Notes under the pieces: generated by a model
Told to the model about the DNA's origin: nothing
The model's input: the letters and a program-made list of their open reading frames with translations, nothing else
Database searches by the model: none
Program-made: the position numbers and the translations under genes
Assembly: GCA_965198995.1 (NCBI GenBank)
Contig: CBDAQG010000002.1
Span: forward strand, 2,604,001 to 2,668,000
DNA from: CAXMMR01 sp965198995
GTDB taxonomy: Bacteria; Pseudomonadota; Alphaproteobacteria; Acetobacterales; Acetobacteraceae
Direction of reading: 5' to 3'
DNA: 64,000 bases
Part shown: piece by piece, positions 15,542 to 24,166 of the stretch
Layout: every line of letters begins with the position of its first letter
How positions within the stretch are numbered: the stretch's first letter is position 1

Positions 15542-17068
15542 ATGACGAGCGAGCGTGTGGTCGTGATCGGCGCCGGCATTGGCGGCCTGGCGGCGGCGAT
15601 CGAGCTGGCGGCGTGCGGGTTGCCGGTGCTGTTGCTCGAGCGCGCGGCGAGTGTTGGCGGCAAGATGCGGCAGGTTGTCGTCGGCGGACTCGGCGTCGAT
15701 GCCGGGCCGACCGTGCTCACCATGCGCGGCGTGTTCGAGCAGCTCTTCGCCCGCGCCGGCACGACGCTGGACGCGGCTCTGATCTTGCGCCCGGCCGAGC
15801 GGCTTGCCCGACATGCCTGGCGCGACGGCAGCCGGCTTGACCTGTTTGCCGATGTCGAGCGCTCGGCCGAGGCGATCGGGGTGTTTGCGGGACCTGCGGC
15901 GGCGCGCGGCTACCGGGAGTTCTGCGCCCGCTCGGCGCGGATTTTCGCGACGTTGGAGCCGAGCTTCATCGCTGCGGCGCGGCCGAGCCTGCCGGGGCTT
16001 GTCGCCCGCGCCGGGCCGCGGGCGCTGGCCGGCATCAGCCCGTTCAGCACGCTCTGGCAGGCGCTCGGGGCGCATTTCGAGGACAAGCGGCTGCGCCAGC
16101 TGTTTGGGCGCTATGCGACATATTGCGGCTCGTCGCCGTTCAGCGCGCCGGCGACGCTGATGCTGGTCGCGCATGTCGAGCAGTCCGGCGTCTGGCTTGT
16201 CGAGGGCGGTATGCATCGGCTCGCCTTGGCGCTGGCCGATGCGGCGCGCGCGCTCGGCGTGACCATCCGCACCGGCGCCGCCGTCGAGCGCATCGAGGTG
16301 GCGCGCGGACAGGCCAGTGGCGTGGTGCTGGCCGACGGCGAGCGGATTGCGGCCGGCGCAGTGATCTGTAATGCCGACGCGGCCGCGCTCGCCGCCGGCC
16401 TGTTCGGCGACGAGGCGACGGCCGGGGTGCCGACCGCGGCGCGCTCGCTCTCCGCGCTCACCTGGGCGACGCGCACGCCGACGCGTGGGATGCCGCTGCT
16501 GCGCCACACCGTGTTCTTCTCCGACGCCTACCGCGCCGAGTTCGAGGCGATCTTCGAGCGCCGCATGCTGCCCGGGCAGCCGACCGTCTACGTCTGCGCC
16601 CAGGATCGCGACGCCAACGGCCATGGCGTCCGCGAGGGCGCGCCGGAGCGGCTGCTCATCCTGGTCAACGCGCCGGCGGATGGCGATGCCGGCCGACCGA
16701 CACCCAAGGAGATCACGCAATGCCGGATGACGATGCTCGCGCAACTGCGCCAGTGCGGGCTGACGCTCGAGCTGCCGGAGGACAGCACCCGGATGACCGG
16801 GCCGGCGGAGTTCGCGCAGCTCTTCCCGGCGACCGGCGGGGCGCTCTACGGCCCGGCCTCGCATGGCTGGGCGGCGTCGTTCCGCCGGCCGGGCTCGCGC
16901 ACCGCGGTGCCGGGGCTGTACCTGGCGGGCGGCAGCACGCATCCGGGCCCGGGGGTGCCGATGGCGGCGATCTCCGGGCGGCTGGCGGCGTCGGCGCTGA
17001 TGGCGGACCGCGCTTCGACGTCACGGTCCCGCATGATGGCTACTGCTGGTGGTATGTCGACGCGCTGA
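15542..17068 (+). CDS. crtD: Methoxyneurosporene (hydroxycarotenoid 3,4-) dehydrogenase
   Basis: FAD-dependent carotenoid desaturase (508 residues). Dinucleotide-binding motif VIGAGIGGLAAAIELA at the N-terminus and the C-terminal FAD motif GLYLAGGSTHPGPGVPMA match CrtD. The start at 15542 has a GGAGAG ribosome site 7-12 nt upstream. Homology seems to end near ASALMADR; about 19 residues after that (to TAGGMSTR) look random and overlap the crtC coding region in another frame, so an indel near 17005-17010 is suspected (see finding on crtC). Confidence 0.92.
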   Translation: MTSERVVVIGAGIGGLAAAIELAACGLPVLLLERAASVGGKMRQVVVGGLGVDAGPTVLTMRGVFEQLFARAGTTLDAALILRPAERLARHAWRDGSRLDLFADVERSAEAIGVFAGPAAARGYREFCARSARIFATLEPSFIAAARPSLPGLVARAGPRALAGISPFSTLWQALGAHFEDKRLRQLFGRYATYCGSSPFSAPATLMLVAHVEQSGVWLVEGGMHRLALALADAARALGVTIRTGAAVERIEVARGQASGVVLADGERIAAGAVICNADAAALAAGLFGDEATAGVPTAARSLSALTWATRTPTRGMPLLRHTVFFSDAYRAEFEAIFERRMLPGQPTVYVCAQDRDANGHGVREGAPERLLILVNAPADGDAGRPTPKEITQCRMTMLAQLRQCGLTLELPEDSTRMTGPAEFAQLFPATGGALYGPASHGWAASFRRPGSRTAVPGLYLAGGSTHPGPGVPMAAISGRLAASALMADRASTSRSRMMATAGGMSTR

Positions 17069-17952
17069 GCGATGATGGGCGGCACGGCATCACCCTGATT
17101 GCCTTTCTCGGCAGCGTCTTCTCGCCCTGGTATGCGTGGGCGCGGCGGCGCGGGCCGGCGGACCCGCTCGCGCATGCCTGCCTCAACGTTGCGCTCTACG
17201 GCGCGCCGGCGCGCTGGGCGATGACCGAGCGCGGCGCCGGGAGCCTCACGCGGACGGCGACGCAGCTCGCGATCGGGCCGAGCGCGTGGCGGTGGGATGG
17301 CGGCACGCTGGTGATCGACATCGACGAGCGCGGCACGCCGCTGCCGCGCCGGGTGCGCGGCCAGGTGCGCGTGCATGTCAATGCGCTGACGCATCATTCC
17401 GAGATGATCGACGGCGCCGGGGCGCATCGCTGGCGGCCGATGGCGCCGGCCTGCCGGGTCGAGGTTGCGCTCAGCGAGCCGTCGCTCGGCTGGCGCGGCA
17501 CCGGCTATCTCGACAGCAACGACGGCGACGCGCCGCTGGAGCGCGACTTCCGGCGCTGGGATTGGTCGCGCGCCGTGCTGGCGGATGGCAGCGCCGCCAT
17601 CCTCTACGAGACCGAGTGCCGCGACGGCGGCGGGCGCAACATTGCGCTGCGCATCGACGGCCGCGGTCAGGTCGAGACGTTCACCCCGCCGGGGCGGGTG
17701 GCGCTGCCCGCCAGCCGCTGGCGGATCGGCCGCGCGACGCGGGCCGAGGCCGGCGCCACGGTGACGCGCAGCCTGGTCGACGCGCCGTTCTACGCGCGCT
17801 CGGTGCTGCGCACGACGCTGTTCGGCCAGAGCGCCGAGGCGGTGCATGAGAGTGTCGATTTGGATCGCTTCAAGGCGCTGTCGACGCAGGCGATGCTGGC
17901 CTTTAGAGTAGGGAAGGCCAGAGGCTCTGCCTCTGGACCCGTCACGCGTTAG
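17000..17952 (+). CDS. crtC: Carotenoid 1,2-hydratase (start unresolved; possible frameshift)
   Basis: Adds water across the C1-C2 double bond of neurosporene/lycopene. The CrtC N-terminus FDVTVPHDGYCWWYVDALSDDG and body are clear in one frame from about 17014 to 17952. That frame has no ATG, GTG or TTG near this point; the nearest in-frame ATG is at 16720, which would overlap crtD by 349 nt. An ATG at 17000 (MADR...) would give a normal start if two bases were removed, or one added, around 17008-17013. The last ~13 codons (KARGSASGPVTR) and stop come from a family B repeat. Confidence 0.8.
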
Positions 17953-18062
17953 CGTGCATTCGCAAGACGGGACCTGAGGCCCCAGACCCCCGTCACTTAA
18001 TGATCGGTTTCCAAAGGCCGCCGGCCTTTGGTGGGGTCAAGGGGCAAAGCCCCTTGCCTTGC
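17912..18062. repeat. Family B element between converging crtC and crtB, overlapping both coding ends
   Basis: A shortened family B element: left arm from 17912 (GGAAGGCCAGAGGCTCTGCC...), with a short insertion, and right arm ending at 18062 (CAAGGGGCAAAGCCCCTTGCC). The 3' ends of crtC (+) and crtB (-) both terminate inside its arms, so the element supplies the last codons and stop codons of two convergent genes. Confidence 0.8.
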
Positions 18063-19059
18063 TTGCGTGCTCCAATCGAGCAAACAGCTCGGCCGTCCAG
18101 GCAATCCGATTGTCGATACGTTGCAGCAACGGTATTCGTCTTGGTCTCGCAACGCCGATGACATCGACCAACCTGTGCGACGCCGGGAAATCGGCAAGCA
18201 TCCGCGCCCGGTGCGGCATCACCATGAGCGGCAGCAGCATCAGCTTGCGCCGGCGTCGCAGCACGGCGCGGGCGGACACCGTGTCGCAGCCTTGGCGGCG
18301 GATCTCGCCGCCGATGCCGGCGTAGAGCAGCGCGGCGGCGCGGATGGCCGGCCGGCAGGCGGCCGGCAGGCGGCGGATCCCGGCGGCGGCGCTGGCGTAG
18401 CGCCGCGCCGCCTCGTCCAGCAGCCGCGCCACGACGCCGCCGAGGGCGGGGCTGAACGCGGGCGCGGCGAGAAAGGCGGCCGGGTCGATGCCGGCCTCGG
18501 CGAGCCAGTCGAGCGGCAGATAGAGCCGGCCGGCGCGCGCGTCCTCGCCGACGTCGCGCGCGATGTTGGTGAGCTGCATCGCGCAGCCGAGCTCGCAGGC
18601 CGCCTGCAGCACCGCCGGATCGCGCACGCCCATCAGCACCGCCATCATTGCGCCGACCGAGCCGGCAACGCACATCGCATACTCGAGCAGCGCCTCCAGG
18701 GTGCGATAGCGGCGCCCCGCCGCGTCCCAGCCGAAGCCGTCGAGCAGCGCCTCGGGCAGCGCGCGCGGCAGGTCGTGCTGCGCCACCAGCTCGGCGAAGG
18801 CGCGATCGACCGGCGCGGCCGGCCCGGCCTCGCCGTAGCAGGCCGCCAGGCGGGTGCGCAGCTCGGCGAGCGCCGCTGCGGATTGCCCGAGATCGACCGC
18901 GTCGTCGGCGGCGCGGCAGAATGCGTAGAGCACGGTCGCCGGCTCGCGCACCCGCCCCGGCAGCAGCCGCGCCGCGGCGGCGAACGAGCGCGAGCCGTTG
19001 CTGAGCGCCGCCCGGCAGGCCGCGTGCTCCATCCGGCTCGTTAGAGGCCGGCGGCTCAT
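18037..19059 (-). CDS. crtB: Phytoene synthase
   Basis: Condenses two GGPP to phytoene (340 residues). Asp-rich motifs are visible as YAFCRAADDAVD (near residue 40) and QLTNIARDVGEDARAGRLYLP (shown in part; near residue 155). The start at 19059 overlaps the stop of the upstream small membrane-protein gene as ATGA. The C-terminal tail EHASKARGFAP and TGA stop are encoded by a family B repeat rather than by native sequence; the catalytic core is intact. Confidence 0.94.
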   Translation of the reverse strand: MSRRPLTSRMEHAACRAALSNGSRSFAAAARLLPGRVREPATVLYAFCRAADDAVDLGQSAAALAELRTRLAACYGEAGPAAPVDRAFAELVAQHDLPRALPEALLDGFGWDAAGRRYRTLEALLEYAMCVAGSVGAMMAVLMGVRDPAVLQAACELGCAMQLTNIARDVGEDARAGRLYLPLDWLAEAGIDPAAFLAAPAFSPALGGVVARLLDEAARRYASAAAGIRRLPAACRPAIRAAALLYAGIGGEIRRQGCDTVSARAVLRRRRKLMLLPLMVMPHRARMLADFPASHRLVDVIGVARPRRIPLLQRIDNRIAWTAELFARLEHASKARGFAP

Positions 19060-19319
19060 GCCGTTCCCCATCGCCGGCGCAGATCGGCGAGGTGCGCCAC
19101 CAGCGACAGCGCCAGCCAGGCGCCGACGACGCTCGCCGGCCGGACGAGCAGGACGGCGCGCAAGGCGAGCAGCAGGCAGGCGCCGGCCGCGAGGTTGCCG
19201 GCGATGCCGCTCAGCGCCGGGCCGCGCCCGGTCAGCCGATGCAGCGCCGCCAGCCCGATTGCCTCGAGCGCCACCAGGCCGAGGATGGCGTCGATCAGCG
19301 GCGCGTCGATGACCGGCAT
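19056..19319 (-). CDS. Small membrane protein between bchO and crtB
   Basis: An 87-residue protein with three hydrophobic segments (about residues 8-25, 35-55 and 60-75). The ATG at 19319 overlaps the bchO TGA (TGATG) and its own stop overlaps crtB (ATGA), so it is an integral member of the operon with codon use like its neighbours. I do not recognise the family. Location suggests a role in membrane-bound pigment assembly, which is inference. Confidence 0.65.
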   Translation of the reverse strand: MPVIDAPLIDAILGLVALEAIGLAALHRLTGRGPALSGIAGNLAAGACLLLALRAVLLVRPASVVGAWLALSLVAHLADLRRRWGTA

Positions 19320-20218
19320 CACGCCGGCACCGCCTGGCGCGGCATTTCGCCGTGCGCGTCCGCCATCTCGCCGATCAGCCGGGCGACGACCGCCGGCGCC
19401 TCCTCATGCGCCAGGTGGCCGAGCCCGGGCAGCCGGACGACGCGTCCGTGCGGCAGCAGCGCCGCCGCGGTCGCCGCGCAATCGGGCGGCACCATGCCGT
19501 CGGTCTCGCCGGCGACGAGCGTCACCGGCAGGTCGAGCTTGCCCAGCTCCAGGCTGGCGAGGTCCCAGTTCGCCATCAGCCGCAGCGTCCCCGAAACGTG
19601 CTCCGGCCGCGCGAAGACGCGGCCGTAGAAGCGCAGGCCGGCCGCATCTATGCGCGAGCCGGTCGGCGCCAGCAGCTTGGCGACCCGATCGGGCTGCGAG
19701 GCCCAGCCGGCGCCGAGCCGCGGCAGCACCGGCGCGCCGGCCAGCAGCTTGGCCGCCAGCGGGAACAGCCGCGAAGACGAGCCCGGCAGCGGCAGCAGGG
19801 CGCCATTCAGCGACATCATCGCCAGCGGCGCGATCCGCCGGTCGAGCACCAGTCGCGCCGCCACCGCCGCACCGGCGGAGTGGCCGACCACGAGGTGCGG
19901 CGAGACCCGCAGCACCCGCAGCAGGGCCGCGAGCGCGCGCGACACCCCGGTGGGCGACATTTGCGCGCTCGACGGCAGGCCGGAGAAGCCGTGGCCGGGC
20001 AGGTCCGGCGCGATCACGGTGAAACGGCTGGCGAGCAGCGGCGCGAGGTCGCGCCAGGAGTGCGTTGCGGCCCCGGTGCCGTGCAGCAGCAGGATCGGTG
20101 GCCCCGCGCCCATGACCTGCACGTGGAAGGTGTTGCCGCCGGCGGCGACGAAGCGGCTGGTCTCGCGGTTCGGCCAGTCGCCGCCGAACCGGTGCCAGTC
20201 TGCCGGCGCCGCGCTCAC
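19319..20218 (-). CDS. bchO: Alpha/beta hydrolase associated with Mg-chelatase
   Basis: BchO-type hydrolase (299 residues) usually encoded next to bchI-bchD; its exact role in Mg chelation is not established. Oxyanion segment LLLHGTGAATHSW, nucleophile elbow VGHSAGAA and late LPGLGHLAHEE (catalytic His) are visible. The GTG at 20218 overlaps the bchD TGA (GTGA); longer upstream readings lie inside bchD. Confidence 0.9.
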   Translation of the reverse strand: MSAAPADWHRFGGDWPNRETSRFVAAGGNTFHVQVMGAGPPILLLHGTGAATHSWRDLAPLLASRFTVIAPDLPGHGFSGLPSSAQMSPTGVSRALAALLRVLRVSPHLVVGHSAGAAVAARLVLDRRIAPLAMMSLNGALLPLPGSSSRLFPLAAKLLAGAPVLPRLGAGWASQPDRVAKLLAPTGSRIDAAGLRFYGRVFARPEHVSGTLRLMANWDLASLELGKLDLPVTLVAGETDGMVPPDCAATAAALLPHGRVVRLPGLGHLAHEEAPAVVARLIGEMADAHGEMPRQAVPA

Positions 20219-21893
20219 GCCGCCACCGCCGCGCGCACCGCCGCGCCGATCGCCTGCCCGCCTTGCGGCAGGGCGGCGAACCGGCCGCCCATGGCGGCGC
20301 AAAGCCGCTGCGCGAGCGGCTGCGGCCGGGGCGAGATGTCGATCAGCAGCGCGGCGATGCCGGCGCCACGCAGCACCGACGCGCTGGCCTCGGCGTCGGC
20401 CTGCGCCCGGGCGCGGTCGCGCGTGCCGTCGCGGGCGACGTTGGCGCGGCCGTCGGTGAGCACCACGACGAGCGGCGTGTCGCCGCGGTCGCGCAGCTGG
20501 CAGGCGAGCGCGCTCGCGGCGTCGAGCCCGGCGGCGATCGGCGTGCCGCCACCGCCCGGCAGCGCCGCGAGGGAGCGCCGCGCCCGCGCCAGCGCCCCGG
20601 TGGGCGGCAGCAGCACCTCGGCGCCCTCGCCGCGGAAGCCGATCAGCGCCACCCGGTCGCGTCGCCGGTAGCACTCCGAGAGCAGCGTCTCGACCGCGCC
20701 CTTGGCCTCGGCCATGCGGTTCAGCGCCGTTGAGCCGGAGGCGTCGACGACGAAGATGGTGGTGGTCCGCCGCGGCTGCTCGCAGCGCAGCACCCGCAGA
20801 TCGCTGGGCCGGACGAGCAGCCCGTCGCGTGCGCAAGCCTGGGCGGACTGCCGGCGCGACCGTTGCCACGGCGCGGCGGCGCGCAGGGATCCCACCAGGT
20901 CGAGCCGCCTGCCCTCCCCCGGCCGCCCCGGCAGGCTGCCGACGCGGCGGCCGCGCACCGAAGGGCGGGCGGTGCCGTCGCGCCCGGACGCTGCGGCGGC
21001 GCGTCGCACGGTGCCGCCTCCAGCACCCGCGTCGTCGCCTCGTCGGCCGCCAGCGCCTCCTCCGAGCCCGTCGACGCCGCCTCGCCGGAGGTGGGGGTCG
21101 GCAGCTCGGGACTGGGTTCGGCCGGCTGCTCCGGCAGCCGGATCGCGCGCGGCGCCAGCACCAGCATCGCCGCCTGCTCGGCATCCGCCAGCGTGGTCTC
21201 GCGCCGCCGGTCCAGCGCGGCGATCCCGCGTGCGGCCCGCATGGCCAGCAGCGGCGCCCGCAGCGAGGCGATGCCGAACGCCAGCGCCGTCGCGCACAGC
21301 GCCTCGCGCACCACGGCACTCGTGCGCACGGCAGCAAGCTGCGCCCGCGCCGAGCGCAGGCTGCCGAGTGAAAGCTCCGGCAGCGCGCCCGCCGCCGCCA
21401 ACGCGGCCGGGTCGATCAGGAATGCCGCGCGGTCCAACACGCAGACAGGCGGCGCCTCGTCGATGCCTTCGTCAAGCACCACCAGCCCGATTGCGGCCGG
21501 GCTGATGCGCGAGACCCCGTCGCGCTCGACCACCACCTGGCCGTCGTCCAGCACCGCGGCGAGCAGCGCCGCGAGGCGAGCGCCCAGCCGTTCCGCTCCG
21601 GGCACGACCAGCACCCCGCCATCGCACTCGGCGAGCAGCCCGCGCGCCACCATCGGCCGGCTGGCCGACAGGCTCGCCGTGAGGTCGATGCCGCCGAGCA
21701 GCCGGTCCTCGGCGATGCCGACCGGGCAGCGCCGCTGCGGCCGCTCGCCGAGCAGCGCGCCGAGGTATCGGAGCGCCTGGTCGCGGGTCGGGCCGGGTGG
21801 GGCGCGCAGCACCAGCACGCTGCCGGCCGGATCCAGCGCCATCAGCCGCAGCGCCAAGGCCGCCAGCCCGGCCGGCTCGGCGGCCAGGCTCAT
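20215..21893 (-). CDS. bchD: Magnesium chelatase subunit D, apparently frameshifted
   Basis: AAA-plus/VWA subunit that couples BchI to BchH. The N-terminal AAA-like half (from MSLAAEPAGL) reads in one frame to about 20985-21005, through a Pro/Ala/Glu-rich linker. The C-terminal VWA domain with the MIDAS motif (FVVDASGSTALNRM) reads in another frame. The linker carries the change near GACGCGCCGCCGCAGCG on the minus strand, where one added G would restore one frame of about 560 residues, the usual length. It may be a sequencing indel in a GC-rich run or a real lesion; the latter would abolish BChl synthesis unless suppressed. Confidence 0.85.
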
Positions 21894-22942
21894 GCGCCGA
21901 GCAGCTCAGCGACGGCGCGCTCCACCCGGGGGCTCGCGCCGGCCTCGTCGAGCGGGTTGCGGCGCAGCCGATGGCGCAGCGCCGGCAGCGCGACGCGGCG
22001 CAGATGCGCTGCCGCCACCGCTGCGGCGCCGTCGAACGCCGCCAGGGCGCGCGCCGCGCGCAGCAGCGACAGCTCGCCGCGCAGCCCGTCCGTGCCCAGC
22101 GAGAGGCACAGCCGCGCGGCCTGCTCCAGCATCGCCGCCGGCATCTCCACACCCCTGAGCGCCGCCCGCCCGGCGACGATGCGACGCGCCAGCGCATCCT
22201 CCTCGCCGGCCCAGGCGTCGAGAAAGCCGTCGCGCTCGGTGTCATAGGCGTCGCGCCGGCGCAGCACCTCGACGCGCTGGTCGAGCTCGGCCGGCGTGCT
22301 CACCTCCACGGCCAGCCCAAACCGGTCGAGCAGCTGCGGCCTGAGGTCGCCCTCCTCGGGGTTGCCGCTGCCGACGAGGACAAAACGCGCCGGATGACGC
22401 ACGCTCAGCCCCTCCCGCTCGACCACGCTCTCGCCCGAGGCGGCGACGTCGAGCAGCAGGTCGACGAGGTGGTCCTCCAGCAGGTTGATCTCGTCGATGT
22501 AGAGAAAGCCGCGATGGGCGCGCGCCAGCAGCCCCGGCTCGAAGCGCTTCTCGCCATGCGACAGCGCCCGCTCCAGGTCGAGCGCGCCGACCACCCGGTC
22601 TTCGGTGGCGCCGAGCGGCAGGTCCACCACCGGCACCCTGGCTTGACCGACATCGTGATGGCCATGCAGCGCGCAGTCCGGGCACTCCGCCGGGTCGCCG
22701 CCCGGCTCGCAGTTGAAGCGGCAGCCGACCACCACCGCCATCGCCGGCAGCAAGCCCGCCAGCGCGCGGACGGCGGTCGACTTGCCGGTGCCGCGGTCAC
22801 CCAGCACCAGCACGCCGCCGATGCCGGGATCAACGCACGCCAGCAGCAGCGCCAGCCGCATCTCCTCCTGGCCGACGATGGCGCTGAACGGATAGGCGCG
22901 GCGGCGCGTGGCAGCGCGGCTGACCGCCTCGACGGCTGTCAT
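21890..22942 (-). CDS. bchI: Magnesium chelatase ATPase subunit I
   Basis: AAA-plus ATPase (350 residues) driving Mg insertion into protoporphyrin IX. Walker A GDRGTGKST (residues 48-56), Walker B GFLYIDEINLL, sensor region VGSGNPEEG and arginine finger segment LDRFGL are present, with the Cys-bearing insertion (FNCEPGGDPAECPDC) seen in bacterial BchI. The ATG at 22942 overlaps the hemA stop (TGATG), and its own stop overlaps bchD (ATGA). Confidence 0.96.
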   Translation of the reverse strand: MTAVEAVSRAATRRRAYPFSAIVGQEEMRLALLLACVDPGIGGVLVLGDRGTGKSTAVRALAGLLPAMAVVVGCRFNCEPGGDPAECPDCALHGHHDVGQARVPVVDLPLGATEDRVVGALDLERALSHGEKRFEPGLLARAHRGFLYIDEINLLEDHLVDLLLDVAASGESVVEREGLSVRHPARFVLVGSGNPEEGDLRPQLLDRFGLAVEVSTPAELDQRVEVLRRRDAYDTERDGFLDAWAGEEDALARRIVAGRAALRGVEMPAAMLEQAARLCLSLGTDGLRGELSLLRAARALAAFDGAAAVAAAHLRRVALPALRHRLRRNPLDEAGASPRVERAVAELLGA

Positions 22943-24150
22943 CAGGCGGCGCGGCGCAGGCTGAGCTCGGACCAGACCTCGCCCAGGGCTGCGGCCAGGT
23001 GCTCGATGTCGGCGTCCGAGTGCAGCGGCGAGGGGGTGATGCGCAGGCGCTCGGTGCCGCGCGCCACCGTCGGGTAGTTGATCGGCTGCACGTAGATGCC
23101 GCTCTGGCTCAGCAACCGGTCGGTGATCGCCCGGCAATGCACAGGGTCGCCGACGATCACCGGGACGATGTGGCTCGGGTTGCGCAGATGCGGCACGCCG
23201 TGCGCATCGAGCCGCGCCCGCACCCGCGCGACCCGCTCGGCATGCCGGGCCCGCAGCGCGTCGCCGGTGGCCAGCACCTCGACGGCGGCGAGCGCGCCGG
23301 CGGCGATCGCCGGCGGCAGGGCGGTCGTGAAGATGAAGCCGGAGGCGAAGCTGCGGATGAAGTCGCACAGCGCCGCCGAGCCCGCCACGTAGCCGCCGAT
23401 GACGCCAAACCCCTTGGCCAACGTGCCCTCGATCAGGGTGATGCGGTCAGCCAGCCCCTCGCGCGCGGCGATGCCGGCGCCGCGCGGGCCGTACAGGCCG
23501 ACCGCGTGCACCTCGTCGAGATACGTCATGGCGCCGTAACGATCGGCGACGTCGCAGATCGCCTCGATGGGTGCGATGTCGCCGTCCATCGAATACACGC
23601 TCTCGAAGGCGATCAGCTTGGCGCAGTCGCGCGGCAGTGCGGCTAGCTTGCGCTCGAGGTCGGCGACGTCGTTGTGGCGGAACACCTCGCAGCGCGCCCG
23701 GCTGTGCCGGATGCCCTCGATCATCGAGGCGTGGTTGCAGGCGTCCGACAGCACCACGCAATTCGGCAGCCGGGCGGCCAGGGTGCCGAGGCTCGCCCAG
23801 TTCGACATGTAGCCCGAGTTGAACAGCAGCGCCGCCTCGCGGCCGTGCAGCGCCGCGAGCGCCCGCTCCAGCGCGATGTGGCAGGTCTGGGTGCCGGAGA
23901 TGTTGCGGGTGCCGCCGGCGCCGGCACCGTGCCGGTCGATCGCCGCGTGCATCGCCGCCGTCACCGCCGGATGCTGCCCCATCCCCAGATAGTCGTTCGA
24001 GCACCACACGGTCACCCGCCGCGGGGCCTCGCCCGCCAGCTTGGCATTCGGGAAGTTTCCCGCCTCGCGCTGCAACTCCGCAAACACGCGGTAATTGCCG
24101 CTGCGCTGCAGCTTGCCGATCTCGGCCTGAAAGAAGGTCTCGTAATCCAT
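22942..24150 (-). CDS. hemA: 5-aminolevulinate synthase
   Basis: PLP enzyme (402 residues) condensing glycine and succinyl-CoA, the first step of tetrapyrrole synthesis in alphaproteobacteria. Asp motif TYLDEVHAVGLYG and PLP Lys in GTLAKGFGVIGGY are visible. The start at 24150 (MDYETFFQAEIGKL) is fixed by AGGAG 8 nt upstream. It follows the puhE-cobW fusion by 16 nt, keeping the usual puh-acsF-puhE-hemA order. Confidence 0.96.
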   Translation of the reverse strand: MDYETFFQAEIGKLQRSGNYRVFAELQREAGNFPNAKLAGEAPRRVTVWCSNDYLGMGQHPAVTAAMHAAIDRHGAGAGGTRNISGTQTCHIALERALAALHGREAALLFNSGYMSNWASLGTLAARLPNCVVLSDACNHASMIEGIRHSRARCEVFRHNDVADLERKLAALPRDCAKLIAFESVYSMDGDIAPIEAICDVADRYGAMTYLDEVHAVGLYGPRGAGIAAREGLADRITLIEGTLAKGFGVIGGYVAGSAALCDFIRSFASGFIFTTALPPAIAAGALAAVEVLATGDALRARHAERVARVRARLDAHGVPHLRNPSHIVPVIVGDPVHCRAITDRLLSQSGIYVQPINYPTVARGTERLRITPSPLHSDADIEHLAAALGEVWSELSLRRAA

Positions 24151-24166
24151 CACTGTGGCTCCTGGC

